64,000 nucleotides of DNA from Anaerolineae bacterium (GTDB lineage: Bacteria > Chloroflexota > Anaerolineae > Anaerolineales > UBA4823): the NCBI GenBank assembly GCA_003327455.1, contig QOQU01000001.1, positions 384,337-448,336 of the forward strand, in the 5' to 3' direction. The position numbers and the translations under genes were made by a program. The first letter of the stretch is position 1; the number at the start of each line of letters is the position of its first letter. Of the stretch, positions 9,545 to 19,579 are shown piece by piece. The notes beneath the pieces were generated by a model. It was given only the letters and a program-made list of their open reading frames with translations, ran no database searches and was not told the origin of the DNA.

Positions 9545-9616
9545 ACAATACCAGATAAATATGGGGGATTTGTTTCGGCAGGCGAACTGTTGGTTCTTGC
9601 GTTGATCCGGTATTCG

Positions 9617-10264
9617 TTATTTTCCATACTGCTTAAAAATGCTCAATACCTTATCTGCATAGGAGTAGCCCACCTTCATCGGGCCGTAGGCTTTCAGAGC
9701 ATCGCGATAATTGCCATGCTTCTTTACCAGAGAGGCTAGCATTTTGCTGCCAAAATTTATATTGAATTGAGGGTCTTGTAATTCTTCCATTGAAGGTCGA
9801 TTCGCAAAACACGGTCCATTGATACATTGAAACTGGCTTGCCAATCCATCACGGGGCATTACCTGCATCAGCCCAACTGCTCCACTTTGTGAATAAGCGC
9901 GTGGATTTCCACCGCTTTCGATCCAGATAACAGCAGCGATCAGGTCCGGAGGCAGATTATGCTTGCTTGCTGCTGAGGTGATTAAAGGACACCATTGACG
10001 GATTTTTTCAGGAAACCGCTCGCTGATCTGACATTCAAAGTTTTCCTCACTCGAAGATGACTCAGGTGAAACTTCAAGCCCTGGATCAGTCTGGATCTGA
10101 TAGAGGACCTCGGGAGTATGGGGAGTTTCCTGAATTTCTTCAGCCCTTGTTGGAACAACCATCTGACCGGTCAGGTAAAACCCGACCAGGCAAACGATAA
10201 GACTGCCGAAGATCACCCCCTGAAATACCAGTTTTGGACCGATCCGGTACGAGTTCTCGAACAT
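9617..10264 (-). CDS. lytic transglycosylase (SLT domain), membrane-anchored
   Basis: Cleaves the glycan strands of peptidoglycan. The 215 residues start with a short cytoplasmic part and one membrane segment (about 15-35), then a Ser/Glu-rich linker. The catalytic SLT domain runs from about residue 95: PPDLIAAVIWIESGGNPRAY with the expected Glu, then SGAVGLMQVMP and FNINFGSKML. The ATG at 10264 (MFENSY) is chosen because GGAG lies five bases upstream; a longer frame reaches 10291 but would run into the promoter. It is transcribed from a consensus promoter shared in reverse with the neighbouring membrane-protein gene. Confidence 0.88.
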   Translation of the reverse strand: MFENSYRIGPKLVFQGVIFGSLIVCLVGFYLTGQMVVPTRAEEIQETPHTPEVLYQIQTDPGLEVSPESSSSEENFECQISERFPEKIRQWCPLITSAASKHNLPPDLIAAVIWIESGGNPRAYSQSGAVGLMQVMPRDGLASQFQCINGPCFANRPSMEELQDPQFNINFGSKMLASLVKKHGNYRDALKAYGPMKVGYSYADKVLSIFKQYGK

Positions 10265-10284
10265 ATTTCTCCGAAGATTGCCTC

Positions 10285-10339
10285 TTGACAAAACAGAACT
10301 TTTGTTCTATATTATAGGCAAGAACGTTTGTTCTGTCAA
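10285..10339. promoter_or_regulatory. face-to-face consensus promoters with two GAACnnnnGTTC operators
   Basis: Plus strand: TTGACA at 10285-10290, 17-base spacer, TATATT at 10308-10313. Minus strand: TTGACA at 10339-10334, 17-base spacer, perfect TATAAT at 10316-10311. Two palindromes with the same architecture, AGAACTTTTGTTCT (10295-10308) and AGAACGTTTGTTCT (10321-10334), fill the spacer of the plus and minus promoter respectively. The core GAAC-N4-GTTC matches the SOS box of Gram-positive-type LexA (DinR). One repressor bound at both sites would block both promoters. The regulator's identity is inferred. Confidence 0.75.
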
Positions 10340-10370
10340 TGGTTTTGAGTACGATGGATCGGAGGTAAAA

Positions 10371-11108
10371 ATGAACCACACCCTGTTGAATCAATTTTCG
10401 TTTGCGGAGGTGAGTCATCATTTTCGCATCCGCCGCAGCCTGGCTTTTGGTTTAATCCTGCTGGCAGCTCTGATCGCCTTTGAGGTCTTCAACTATTCGA
10501 CCACCGAATTTGCCCTCTCTGATCTATTGGGTGATTTGACTTTTGCAGGTATACGCTGGGCAACGATTTTAGCAATTGCCTTCTGCGGCATTGATTTTGC
10601 TGGCATTGCGCGGTTGTTTACTCCAAATGACACGGTGGAATCCCCCAACGAAATCTGGTACCTCTTCGGAGCCTGGCTTTTGGCAGCTACGATGAATGCC
10701 ATGCTCACCTGGTGGGGTGTCTCGATTGCTCTCTTACAACATCAGTCGCTGGGCAATGCGGTGGTTGAACGTCAGACTCTTTTGCGGGTTGTACCCATCT
10801 TTGTTGCGGTGCTGGTCTGGTTGATCCGGGTGTTGATCATCGGCACTTTTTCGGTCGCCGGGCAACGTTTATTCACCCAGGTTGATTCAACCGTGCCTTC
10901 TCAACGACAGCCGGCCATTTTACGTCCAATCACCAATCCCAGCCGGGGTTTGAATAACCGTCCAATTTCGGCAGCCGCGCGCATTGTTCACGCCAGCAAT
11001 GAATCTGAAGGTGAATCGATCTATACTCGCCCTGAGCCGACCTATCATCCGGTCGCGATGAGTGGCCGCAACGGCGCGACATCTCGCTCTCCGCTTCCAC
11101 GACAGTAA
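10371..11108 (+). CDS. four-pass membrane protein of unknown function
   Basis: A 245-residue protein with four predicted membrane segments (about 23-41, 58-78, 97-121 and 138-161) and a C-terminal tail of about 80 residues rich in Ser, Pro, Arg and Asn, likely disordered and cytoplasmic. I do not recognise the family. The ATG at 10371 has GGAGG six bases upstream, so the frame's earlier part (from 10278), which would cover the promoter, is not used. It is divergent from the lytic transglycosylase and shares its operator pair, so the two are probably induced together. Confidence 0.72.
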   Translation: MNHTLLNQFSFAEVSHHFRIRRSLAFGLILLAALIAFEVFNYSTTEFALSDLLGDLTFAGIRWATILAIAFCGIDFAGIARLFTPNDTVESPNEIWYLFGAWLLAATMNAMLTWWGVSIALLQHQSLGNAVVERQTLLRVVPIFVAVLVWLIRVLIIGTFSVAGQRLFTQVDSTVPSQRQPAILRPITNPSRGLNNRPISAAARIVHASNESEGESIYTRPEPTYHPVAMSGRNGATSRSPLPRQ

Positions 11109-11132
11109 GGAAACACTTTCAGGCGCTTCCTG

Positions 11133-11170
11133 TTTCGGATTGCGGAAGGAAAACCTCCGCAATCCGAAAA
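11133..11170. terminator. long hairpin between converging genes
   Basis: A near-perfect stem, TTTCGGATTGCGGAAGG pairing with CCTCCGCAATCCGAAA, closes on an AAAA loop with a single bulged A. It lies 25 bases after the membrane-protein stop and faces the end of the UroD-family gene. There is no strong T-run, so termination efficiency is uncertain, but position and stem strength fit a bidirectional transcript end. Confidence 0.55.
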
Positions 11171-11252
11171 TTCTTCTCTTCGACTGGCTTTTTGATTATC
11201 GAATCTCTGCGGATTTCTTAATCGGGAAAAATCCGTTTGCGAACGCTTTCTA

Positions 11253-12416
11253 TCAAGACTTGAGCGGGTAATGGCCAAATTCCTCTACCGCGTCCACCAT
11301 GGCGAGGATATTCTCCGGTGGAACATCGTTCATAATCGTATGAACTGAGGCGACCATAAAGCCACCACCCGGCCCCAACATCTCGATGACCCGTTTGACT
11401 TCCTGGCGCACCTCTTCCGGCGTGCCATGTGGAAGGATGCGATGCGTATCGATCGCTCCACAAAAGACGATATTCTTTCCGTATCGTTTCTTTAATTCTT
11501 CAAGGTTCGCCATCTTACCGGCAGAAGTTTGAATAGGATTCAGGATATCGACTCCAATCTCGATAAAATCATCCACCAGATCAAAGACATCGCCATCCGT
11601 GTGGAAAAACACTTTGGCTTTGGTGCGGCTTTTGATGAAGGAGATAAAGTCAGCGTGGAACGGTTTTAACATCTCCCGATACATTCTGGGGGAAATCATC
11701 AAACTTTGCTGGGTGCCGAGATCATCGCCGATCTTGATGATATCGAGGTTCTCGCCGGCTTCTTCGAGAAAGTGCCCCATCAGTTGCTTACATAAGCTGG
11801 TGATCTTTGCTAGGAGCGCAAGGGCGAAATCTTTATTCTTTACCATGTTATAGAGAAATTTATCCAGCCCTTGCATGGCATGCGCCCGCTCGAAGGGAAA
11901 TAACAACCATGGTATGCCCATAATGGCATAGCGGTTCTCTTCTCTCAAGCGCCGCGCCTGTTCACGGACGTGTGCCACGCGACTGGGATCATCCATGTTC
12001 GGCCAGGGATAGTTTTCAATCTCCTCGATTGTCGTTGCCTGAGCCATGGGGTGAACACCCGGAAACCACACCTCCGGTTCGATTTCGATCTGCCCACTAC
12101 CCCAATCATCGATAAAGGGGCTGTGAGGAGGGCGGTTTCGGTTGCGCTCATAGACGAAATCTGGGAAGCGATCCAGCACACCGCGCACATCTGCACGCAA
12201 GCGCTCTAAAACCGGCTCATCGATCAACGCCGTGCCGAGTTCTGGCCAGTCGTAGATATAACGTTCTTCTGCCTCGAAGTTCAAGTATCGTTTCAACCGC
12301 CGATAGGCAGGCATCTTGATTCCGGTGGCATTGCTGGCGCCGATTACAATGGGAACTCGATCGGGTTCTTCATGATTGATTGCTGCAAGAACACGTTCAC
12401 GGGGAGTAAGAGCCAT
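11253..12416 (-). CDS. uroporphyrinogen decarboxylase-family protein
   Basis: A 387-residue TIM-barrel protein of the UroD/MtaA superfamily. The start MALTPRERVLAAINHEEPDRVPI is the typical family opening, with GAGGTG seven bases before the ATG. Later landmarks are IIKIGDDLGTQQSLMISP and FHTDGDVFDLVDDFIEIGVD, then FCGAIDTHRILPHGTPEEV. Members of this branch in anaerobes are often corrinoid-dependent methyltransferases or of unknown role, not haem-pathway HemE enzymes. No corrinoid-protein gene is adjacent, so the substrate is open. Confidence 0.85.
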   Translation of the reverse strand: MALTPRERVLAAINHEEPDRVPIVIGASNATGIKMPAYRRLKRYLNFEAEERYIYDWPELGTALIDEPVLERLRADVRGVLDRFPDFVYERNRNRPPHSPFIDDWGSGQIEIEPEVWFPGVHPMAQATTIEEIENYPWPNMDDPSRVAHVREQARRLREENRYAIMGIPWLLFPFERAHAMQGLDKFLYNMVKNKDFALALLAKITSLCKQLMGHFLEEAGENLDIIKIGDDLGTQQSLMISPRMYREMLKPFHADFISFIKSRTKAKVFFHTDGDVFDLVDDFIEIGVDILNPIQTSAGKMANLEELKKRYGKNIVFCGAIDTHRILPHGTPEEVRQEVKRVIEMLGPGGGFMVASVHTIMNDVPPENILAMVDAVEEFGHYPLKS

Positions 12417-12560
12417 GCTGATTCACCTCAATTCGATAGAATTTGCTCTATTATAACGGCATATTTTGTGCAGAGGCGCAAGTCTGCCCTTTCTGGAAAT
12501 CAAGGTCAACCCGGGTTTGTGTTACAATCTCTGTAGGGGCATTTGTTCTGGAGGTGTTTG

Positions 12561-13370
12561 ATGAAGGCGAAAAACCTGACGGGAATCCTTCTCTCGAATC
12601 AGCGCTTATCGGTATGGATATTCTGCCTGGTTCTGTTAGCTATGGCATGCAGCCTGTCGCTCAGCAGTGATCAGAGCGCCCAACAGACTCTGGTTGCTGC
12701 AAACCTGCAGGGGACGATTCAGGCTCAGGCTGCCACCCAGGCGGCGCTAGAGCAACAAAACGCTCAAATTGCCATCGAAGCCACCCAGGCTGCTTTAGAC
12801 CGCTTGAAAACCGAAATTGCCGCCCAGACAACCCAGACCGCCGCCCAAACTGAAGAACCCTCAGCCAGCAGTGAAGAGTCTCCAACACCCACTCTGCAGG
12901 CAACCTCAACCGAGGCAAAACCAGAAGCCATCTCCTTGAGCCAATTTTCGGGCAGTGGCTGGTCGTTCATCCAGTCCTCCCAATGTAAGGATCGGCAAAA
13001 GGGATGCTGGTTGGGAACGGTAAAAACCACTCAATTCATCACCCTTACTGGAAAAGACCAGGTATTTCTCGATCCCTCCTGGCCCTTCCCTCACCTCGTC
13101 TTCTGGACACGTTATAAGTCTTTCTACGGTTATACCTTCGGTTATGTTGAGCTGGATATCCAGGGAGGGGTTGGCTATACCCGCGTCCAATCCTTTGGTG
13201 GGACAAAAGATTATTGGGAGCGGGTCTATATCCCGCTGCTCGATTATGCCGGCAATACGGTGGCGGTGCGTTTTTACTTTCAGGGGCCTGACGGGACTTC
13301 ACCCGACCAACCCAGTTCGTTCATCTGGCTGTTGGAGGACATTCAAATCACCCCCAATTTTCCAGAGTAG
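12561..13370 (+). CDS. predicted lipoprotein of unknown function
   Basis: A 269-residue exported lipoprotein. The signal sequence ends in a lipobox (LLAMAC, Cys about residue 31). An Ala/Gln/Thr-rich, probably coiled-coil segment with repeated TQAALE/TQAALD heptads follows at about 45-95, then a Ser/Thr/Pro linker. A globular beta-rich C-terminal domain spans about 125-269 (GWSFIQSSQCKDRQKGCW, YTFGYVELDIQGG). The ATG at 12561 is preceded by GGAGG. I do not recognise the C-terminal domain. Confidence 0.75.
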   Translation: MKAKNLTGILLSNQRLSVWIFCLVLLAMACSLSLSSDQSAQQTLVAANLQGTIQAQAATQAALEQQNAQIAIEATQAALDRLKTEIAAQTTQTAAQTEEPSASSEESPTPTLQATSTEAKPEAISLSQFSGSGWSFIQSSQCKDRQKGCWLGTVKTTQFITLTGKDQVFLDPSWPFPHLVFWTRYKSFYGYTFGYVELDIQGGVGYTRVQSFGGTKDYWERVYIPLLDYAGNTVAVRFYFQGPDGTSPDQPSSFIWLLEDIQITPNFPE

Positions 13371-13409
13371 TTTGAAGTGGGAGGGGTTCTGCGACTTGTT
13401 TCACCGCCC

Positions 13410-14432
13410 TTAAAAAGGTAAGACCTCGCGCAACCGTTCGGCCGCCTGTTCGGGGGTGATGTCACGTTGCGCTTCGGCAAGCATCTCAAAACCGACCATG
13501 AACTTCTTGACTGTCGCCGAACGTAAGAGGGGCGGGTAAAAATGGGCGTGCAATTGCCATCCTAACACACTTTCCTCAATGAACGGCGCGCCGTGCCATC
13601 CCATGGAGTAAGGAAAAGAGATGCTAAAAAGCCGATCGTAAGCGGTCAGTAAACGCTTTAAAATCTCTGCCAGAGTCCAGCGGTGTGGTTTTTTGAGGTC
13701 GGTCAGACGCAGGAGAGGAATTTTGGGGATGAGCAGCGTCTCGAAGGGCCAGATCGCCCAGAAAGGAGTCGCCACCAGCCAGTATTCGTTTTCAACCACG
13801 ATGCGCTCGGCGCGTTGTTGCTCGGCAGAAAGATAATCTAATAAAAGCGAACGCTGATGTTCTTGATAATATTGCGTTTGCTGGCGATGTTCCTTCATCA
13901 CCTCATTGGGCAGAGCATCCAATGCCCACACCTGTCCGTGCGGGTGAGGATTGGAACACCCCATGATCTCCCCTTTGTTTTCAAAGATCTGCACCCAGCG
14001 AAAGCGTTTGCCCAGATCGCTGGTTTGTTCAATCCAGACATCGATCACGCGGCGAATATCTTCCACTTCCATTTCAGCCAGGCTCAAATCGTGGCGTGGC
14101 GAGAAGCAGATGACGCGACACTCGCCCGGCATGGTCACGGCACGCAGCAGGGGATGCTCTTCAACCTCCTGGCGAGGTGTATCGGGCAACAGGGCGCTGA
14201 AATCGTTGACGAACACAAATGTATGGCGGTAATTGGGATTCCGGTCGCCGTTTGCGCGCAGGTTGCGTGGGCAGAGGTAACATTGCGGATCATAGGTTGG
14301 ACGTCTGGCTTCTGTCACCCGTTCGACCTGACCCTGCCACGGTCGTAAGGCGCGCTGAGGGGATACCAAAATCCACTCACCACTCAGCGGGTTGTAGCGG
14401 CGATGAGGGAGTTGACGCAGTTCAATTTCCAT
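13410..14432 (-). CDS. galT: galactose-1-phosphate uridylyltransferase
   Basis: Exchanges UMP between UDP-glucose and galactose-1-phosphate in the Leloir pathway. The 340 residues begin with the family signature [19 protein letters not shown], contain CYLCPRN as zinc-site candidates, and carry the nucleophile motif [10 protein letters not shown] near residue 165. The C-terminal WHGAPF and HLHAHFYPP-like sequence ([10 protein letters not shown]) fits the second GalT domain. The start overlaps the end of the cheW-like gene by 11 bases, so it is the third gene of a parA-cheW-galT operon, an unusual grouping. Confidence 0.93.
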   Translation of the reverse strand: MEIELRQLPHRRYNPLSGEWILVSPQRALRPWQGQVERVTEARRPTYDPQCYLCPRNLRANGDRNPNYRHTFVFVNDFSALLPDTPRQEVEEHPLLRAVTMPGECRVICFSPRHDLSLAEMEVEDIRRVIDVWIEQTSDLGKRFRWVQIFENKGEIMGCSNPHPHGQVWALDALPNEVMKEHRQQTQYYQEHQRSLLLDYLSAEQQRAERIVVENEYWLVATPFWAIWPFETLLIPKIPLLRLTDLKKPHRWTLAEILKRLLTAYDRLFSISFPYSMGWHGAPFIEESVLGWQLHAHFYPPLLRSATVKKFMVGFEMLAEAQRDITPEQAAERLREVLPF

Positions 14433-15345
14433 GCTCAGGGAGCAGCACTTTCTCCAGGTCCAACAGGATCACCAGCCGTTCATCCACTTTCGCAATGCCG
14501 GTAACGAAAGCTGATTGGACAAAAGCGGTCACGAGCGGCGGAGGTGGTTCGATCGCCGCCCGAGGCAGGCGTAAAACCTGGGTGACCGAATCGACCATTA
14601 ATCCGATCTTTTCCTCGTTGAACAGGACCACCACAATGCGCTGATCTTCGCTTTGTTCAGCGGTGGTTAAGCGGAAACGGCGGCGCAAGTCGATCACCGG
14701 CAAGACAGTGCCGCGCAGGTTGGTCACGCCGACCACATAAGGACGGGCATGAGGGACAACCGTAATGGCTTGGGGTTTGATGATGCTTTCTACCCGATCG
14801 ATGGGTAAGCCGAAAGACTCACCAGCCAGGGTAAAGATCACCAGTTGACAGATCTCTTCGGAGGCAGCTTCCCGAGTAAAGGAGAATTCACTTTCATCAC
14901 CTGTAGAGCGACCATCGCCTGCCGTTTTCTTGACCTCCGATGGAACCGGAGTAGAAGGAGCAGATTTCGAAAAGCTGGCTTCTGAAGAGGCTGGGGAAAT
15001 CGGGATGGGTTGATTGCCTCCAGGAGGAGTGGAGGCAGAAATTGGCTGGGCAGGCTTTGCTTCGCCCTTTGCAGAACCGACTTCTTCGATGCGCGCTTCT
15101 TCAGCCGCCTGCACCTCACTTGCAAGAGACTGCGGGGTAGCGGCTTCTGGTGCAGGAGATGAAGGTGGGTTGCTAGGGGATGGTTTCCTCTTGCTAACGG
15201 GCGGAACTGGCTGCGTTTCCGTCGCGGGCGATGAGGCTTCGGCGGCAACTTCGGTTGAGGAACTTTGCGGAGCGGCGGTCTTCGATTTTGAGGTGGAAAA
15301 CAACTTGTCGAGAGCAGCTTCGACTTTTTTCTTTCGTTCGCTCAT
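14422..15345 (-). CDS. CheW-like domain protein with long disordered N-terminus
   Basis: A 307-residue protein whose first about 160 residues are rich in Ser, Ala, Pro and Glu and probably disordered. A CheW domain follows at about 165-300 ([63 protein letters not shown]). CheW domains bridge receptors and CheA kinase in chemosensory arrays. The upstream ParA-like gene overlaps it by four bases. This pairing, and the disordered leader, resemble ParC-ParP, which positions chemotaxis arrays in Vibrio; that comparison is inference. No cheA or receptor gene is in the window. Confidence 0.85.
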   Translation of the reverse strand: MSERKKKVEAALDKLFSTSKSKTAAPQSSSTEVAAEASSPATETQPVPPVSKRKPSPSNPPSSPAPEAATPQSLASEVQAAEEARIEEVGSAKGEAKPAQPISASTPPGGNQPIPISPASSEASFSKSAPSTPVPSEVKKTAGDGRSTGDESEFSFTREAASEEICQLVIFTLAGESFGLPIDRVESIIKPQAITVVPHARPYVVGVTNLRGTVLPVIDLRRRFRLTTAEQSEDQRIVVVLFNEEKIGLMVDSVTQVLRLPRAAIEPPPPLVTAFVQSAFVTGIAKVDERLVILLDLEKVLLPEHGN

Positions 15346-16163
15346 TGGATATGCTCCTTCTGTGGGAGGCGTTCGACGAGTTCTCGGGCGAGGGCGCGAT
15401 ACTCCTGACTGGCGCGCGTGCGCGGTGCGTATAAGATCACCGGCTCACCGGTCATTGCGCTTTCGCGCAGGCGCGTGTCCAGTCGAATGACGGTTTGAAG
15501 GAGATGCCCTTCGAAATGTTCTTGTAATTCCTCGTGGACACGGCGTGAGATGGCATTGCGGACATCGAACAGGGTGGTAAAAATGAAATAATCAAGGGAG
15601 GGGTTGGTGTGTTGCCGCACGGCATCGATGACATCTAACAGGCGCAACAAGCCCCGCGAGGCAAAATATTCACATTGCACCGGGATCAACGCCCATTGGG
15701 CGGCGGTCAGGGCTAGAATGGTGAGCATCCCCAGCGAGGGAGGACAATCGATCAGGATGGCATCATATTTCTCTTGCGCCAGGCTTTCACCCTCCCGTTT
15801 AAGCGGCGATAAACTTTGTAAACCGTGTAAAAGGGTATATTCATACCTCTCTCTCTCGCTCAATCTCTGCTCAACCGTTGCCAGACGCAGGTCGGCGGGC
15901 AACAAGTCCAGATTCCTCATGACGGTGGGCAGAAGCAGGGATTGAGACTCAGCCCGGGGCAGATCGGAGAGCAAGAGATCGACGACGCTGACCTCCAATT
16001 CATCCGGGTCAACTCCTGCGGCAAGGCTGAGATGTCCCTGCGGGTCTAAATCAACCACCAATGTGCGCCAACCAAGCTCAGCCAGACAGGCGCCGAGTGA
16101 AAGACAAGAGGTCGTCTTGGCGACGCCTCCTTTCTGGTTGCTCACAGCCAGGATCACGGTCAT
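15342..16163 (-). CDS. ParA-family ATPase
   Basis: A 273-residue deviant Walker-A ATPase that would position cargo on the nucleoid or at poles. The P-loop is AVSNQKGGVAKTTSCLSLG, followed by TLVVDLDPQGHLSLA and the later ILIDCPPSLGMLT. The ATG at 16163 (MTVILAVSNQKGG) gives the normal family length, with AAGGA about ten bases upstream; a GTG start at 16193 is possible. No parB or parS site is adjacent. Translational overlap with the CheW-like gene points to protein-array positioning rather than chromosome segregation. Confidence 0.9.
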   Translation of the reverse strand: MTVILAVSNQKGGVAKTTSCLSLGACLAELGWRTLVVDLDPQGHLSLAAGVDPDELEVSVVDLLLSDLPRAESQSLLLPTVMRNLDLLPADLRLATVEQRLSERERYEYTLLHGLQSLSPLKREGESLAQEKYDAILIDCPPSLGMLTILALTAAQWALIPVQCEYFASRGLLRLLDVIDAVRQHTNPSLDYFIFTTLFDVRNAISRRVHEELQEHFEGHLLQTVIRLDTRLRESAMTGEPVILYAPRTRASQEYRALARELVERLPQKEHIQ

Positions 16164-16277
16164 CGGGACGATATCCTTGGATAATTTCAACACACAGGGT
16201 GCAGCGCTGAAGCGAGAATCGCAGGCTTATTTTATATAAAAGCAGTTGATTCAGCAATAAAATCGGTGTAAATTTTT

Positions 16278-17576
16278 TCAGGGCTGGGTCACCTGTCCCA
16301 TAAACAGAATTGTCCCGCTTTGCACTTCGCGGATCAGGAACAGAAATGGGCGGTTGATGGACATGATGACGGGTTGCTCAGGCATGGCAGCGGCCAATTC
16401 CATGATCACCGCCGTGGCAGCAGCCGCTTCCGTGCCGGCTTCATCCACGTTGACATACGCTTTGTGCAGTACCTCGCCGATGTACAGGTCTTTTCTCCCA
16501 TCCATGCCGGAGAAATCAGCCTGATCCGGTTGGAACGCCGCCGGCATACCCAGGGCAGACAGGGCATCCACCAGACTGAAATCCGATTCAACCTTGAATT
16601 TCGGCATATTCAAATTGACCGTGCGCGATCCGCGCCGATCTAAAGCACTGGTGAGCCAGTCAGGGTCAATCTTCGCCTGGATTGCTTCGAACTGCCCCTC
16701 TGCAGGTAAGATCACGATCATTTCAATGTTCCCCCCTTCGTAGGGCAAGGACACCAACTGATAGTGCGCATCCTCAGCGTAGAGGAGCGATTTACTTAAC
16801 TTCATCATGGGCACCTCGACCTTCTCACCGTTCAGCAGGAAGAAAGGCTCATCGGTTGTGGCTCCCTCCTGGAAGGGGTATTGCCAGGCAGCGTTGAAAT
16901 AGATGGCATTGGTCAGCACCAGGCGCGTTAATGGGTCAAGAGCGCCTTGCGGGATCAGGTTCTTGATCTTCTGTTCTGTCTGGTCGCTGACCCATTGATT
17001 GATGCGTTGACGCGCTGCTTCGGGGTCGGCGCTGAAATCCACCAGCCGCATGCCGGCGCCATAGTTTTGGGCAAGGGTATCCAGGAATTCGCTCAGGAAT
17101 TCAAAGCCTTGTTGCCCCCATAGGGCGTTAGCGATCCGTAAGCGGAAGCCCTGTCCTTCTTCTTCCTGCCCCTCTTCTGCCAGGTTGGTCAGCTGTTGAT
17201 CCAGAGCGTTGAAGGCTGGATGAAGGCGCTCCTGCGGCAGACTGAAGTGCAGGGCGCTTGCCATCTGTTGGGCGGTCTCCCCCCGCGCGCCGGCATACGT
17301 CATTGCCAGGGCAACCGAGATGCTATAGGGGGAATAAAAGAGGTTGCCGCTGTTTTCAGCGCTTAGCAAGCGGTAAAGACTCAGCGCAAAAGCCGTATTG
17401 CCGGAAACAAGCCTGGCAAGATCTTCGGAGGGGACATTCGGCGAAAGATTACGCGGTTTGTCGGATTGGGCTACCTCGGCTCGCACCACCTGAGGCGGAG
17501 TCAGCGGTGGAGCGGCGCAAGCAAAGAGACTCAGCGTCAGGACCGCGGCGAGTAAGTATGAAAGGCTGTTTTTCAT
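16278..17576 (-). CDS. serpin-family protease inhibitor, lipoprotein
   Basis: A bacterial serpin: a suicide inhibitor that traps serine or cysteine proteases through a reactive-centre loop. The 432 residues begin with a signal sequence ending in LSLFACAAPP, so the mature form is probably lipid-anchored outside the cell. Serpin landmarks include NLFYSPYSISVALAMTYAGA, LVLTNAIYFNAAWQYPF and the C-terminal FLFLIREVQSGTILFMGQV. The loop region reads VNVDEAGTEAAAATAVIM, and its small-residue hinge is the mark of an inhibitory serpin. The P1 residue cannot be fixed by eye but lies within the following MELAAAMPEQ stretch. It is a single-gene unit. Confidence 0.92.
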   Translation of the reverse strand: MKNSLSYLLAAVLTLSLFACAAPPLTPPQVVRAEVAQSDKPRNLSPNVPSEDLARLVSGNTAFALSLYRLLSAENSGNLFYSPYSISVALAMTYAGARGETAQQMASALHFSLPQERLHPAFNALDQQLTNLAEEGQEEEGQGFRLRIANALWGQQGFEFLSEFLDTLAQNYGAGMRLVDFSADPEAARQRINQWVSDQTEQKIKNLIPQGALDPLTRLVLTNAIYFNAAWQYPFQEGATTDEPFFLLNGEKVEVPMMKLSKSLLYAEDAHYQLVSLPYEGGNIEMIVILPAEGQFEAIQAKIDPDWLTSALDRRGSRTVNLNMPKFKVESDFSLVDALSALGMPAAFQPDQADFSGMDGRKDLYIGEVLHKAYVNVDEAGTEAAAATAVIMELAAAMPEQPVIMSINRPFLFLIREVQSGTILFMGQVTQP

Positions 17577-17744
17577 CGGGCAACTCCTTTCGATGGGTTT
17601 TGCCGATAGACGTTTTGTAAGCGCTTTCTGTTCCCCTGGGAAAAACAGGGCGTCAATTTGATGACATTCATCATATTCATTTTATCGAATATTCCGATTA
17701 TAATCCGTCCAGAAACTTCAAAATCCAACATTGTGGAGGCAAAC

Positions 17745-18004
17745 ATGATTACGGTCAAGGTGTTAGGCACCGGCTGTGCAAATTGTAAAAAGGTTGAAGG
17801 CATTGTGCGTAAGGTCATCAATGAGATGGGCTTTGAGGCCGAAGTCGTCAAAGTAACCGACTACAACGAAATTATGCAGTATCCCATTCTTTCCACACCA
17901 GGGCTGGTGATTAATGAAAAGCTAGTCTGCTCTGGACGCATTCCGAACCAGGCAGAAGTCACCACCTGGCTTGCGGATGCGGTTATGGGGCAGGAAAAAG
18001 CCGC

Positions 18005-18008
<4 letters not shown>
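17745..18008 (+). CDS. small thioredoxin-like redox-active disulfide protein
   Basis: An 87-residue thioredoxin-fold protein of the small redox-active disulfide type, with active site [12 protein letters not shown] and the cis-Pro region [11 protein letters not shown]. Such proteins often accompany arsenite or other permeases, but none is adjacent here. The ATG at 17745 has GGAGG eight bases upstream. TATAAT at 17699-17704 is a likely -10 box. Its end overlaps the convergent kinase gene by four bases. Confidence 0.86.
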
Positions 18009-19575
<1,567 letters not shown>

Positions 19576-19579
<4 letters not shown>

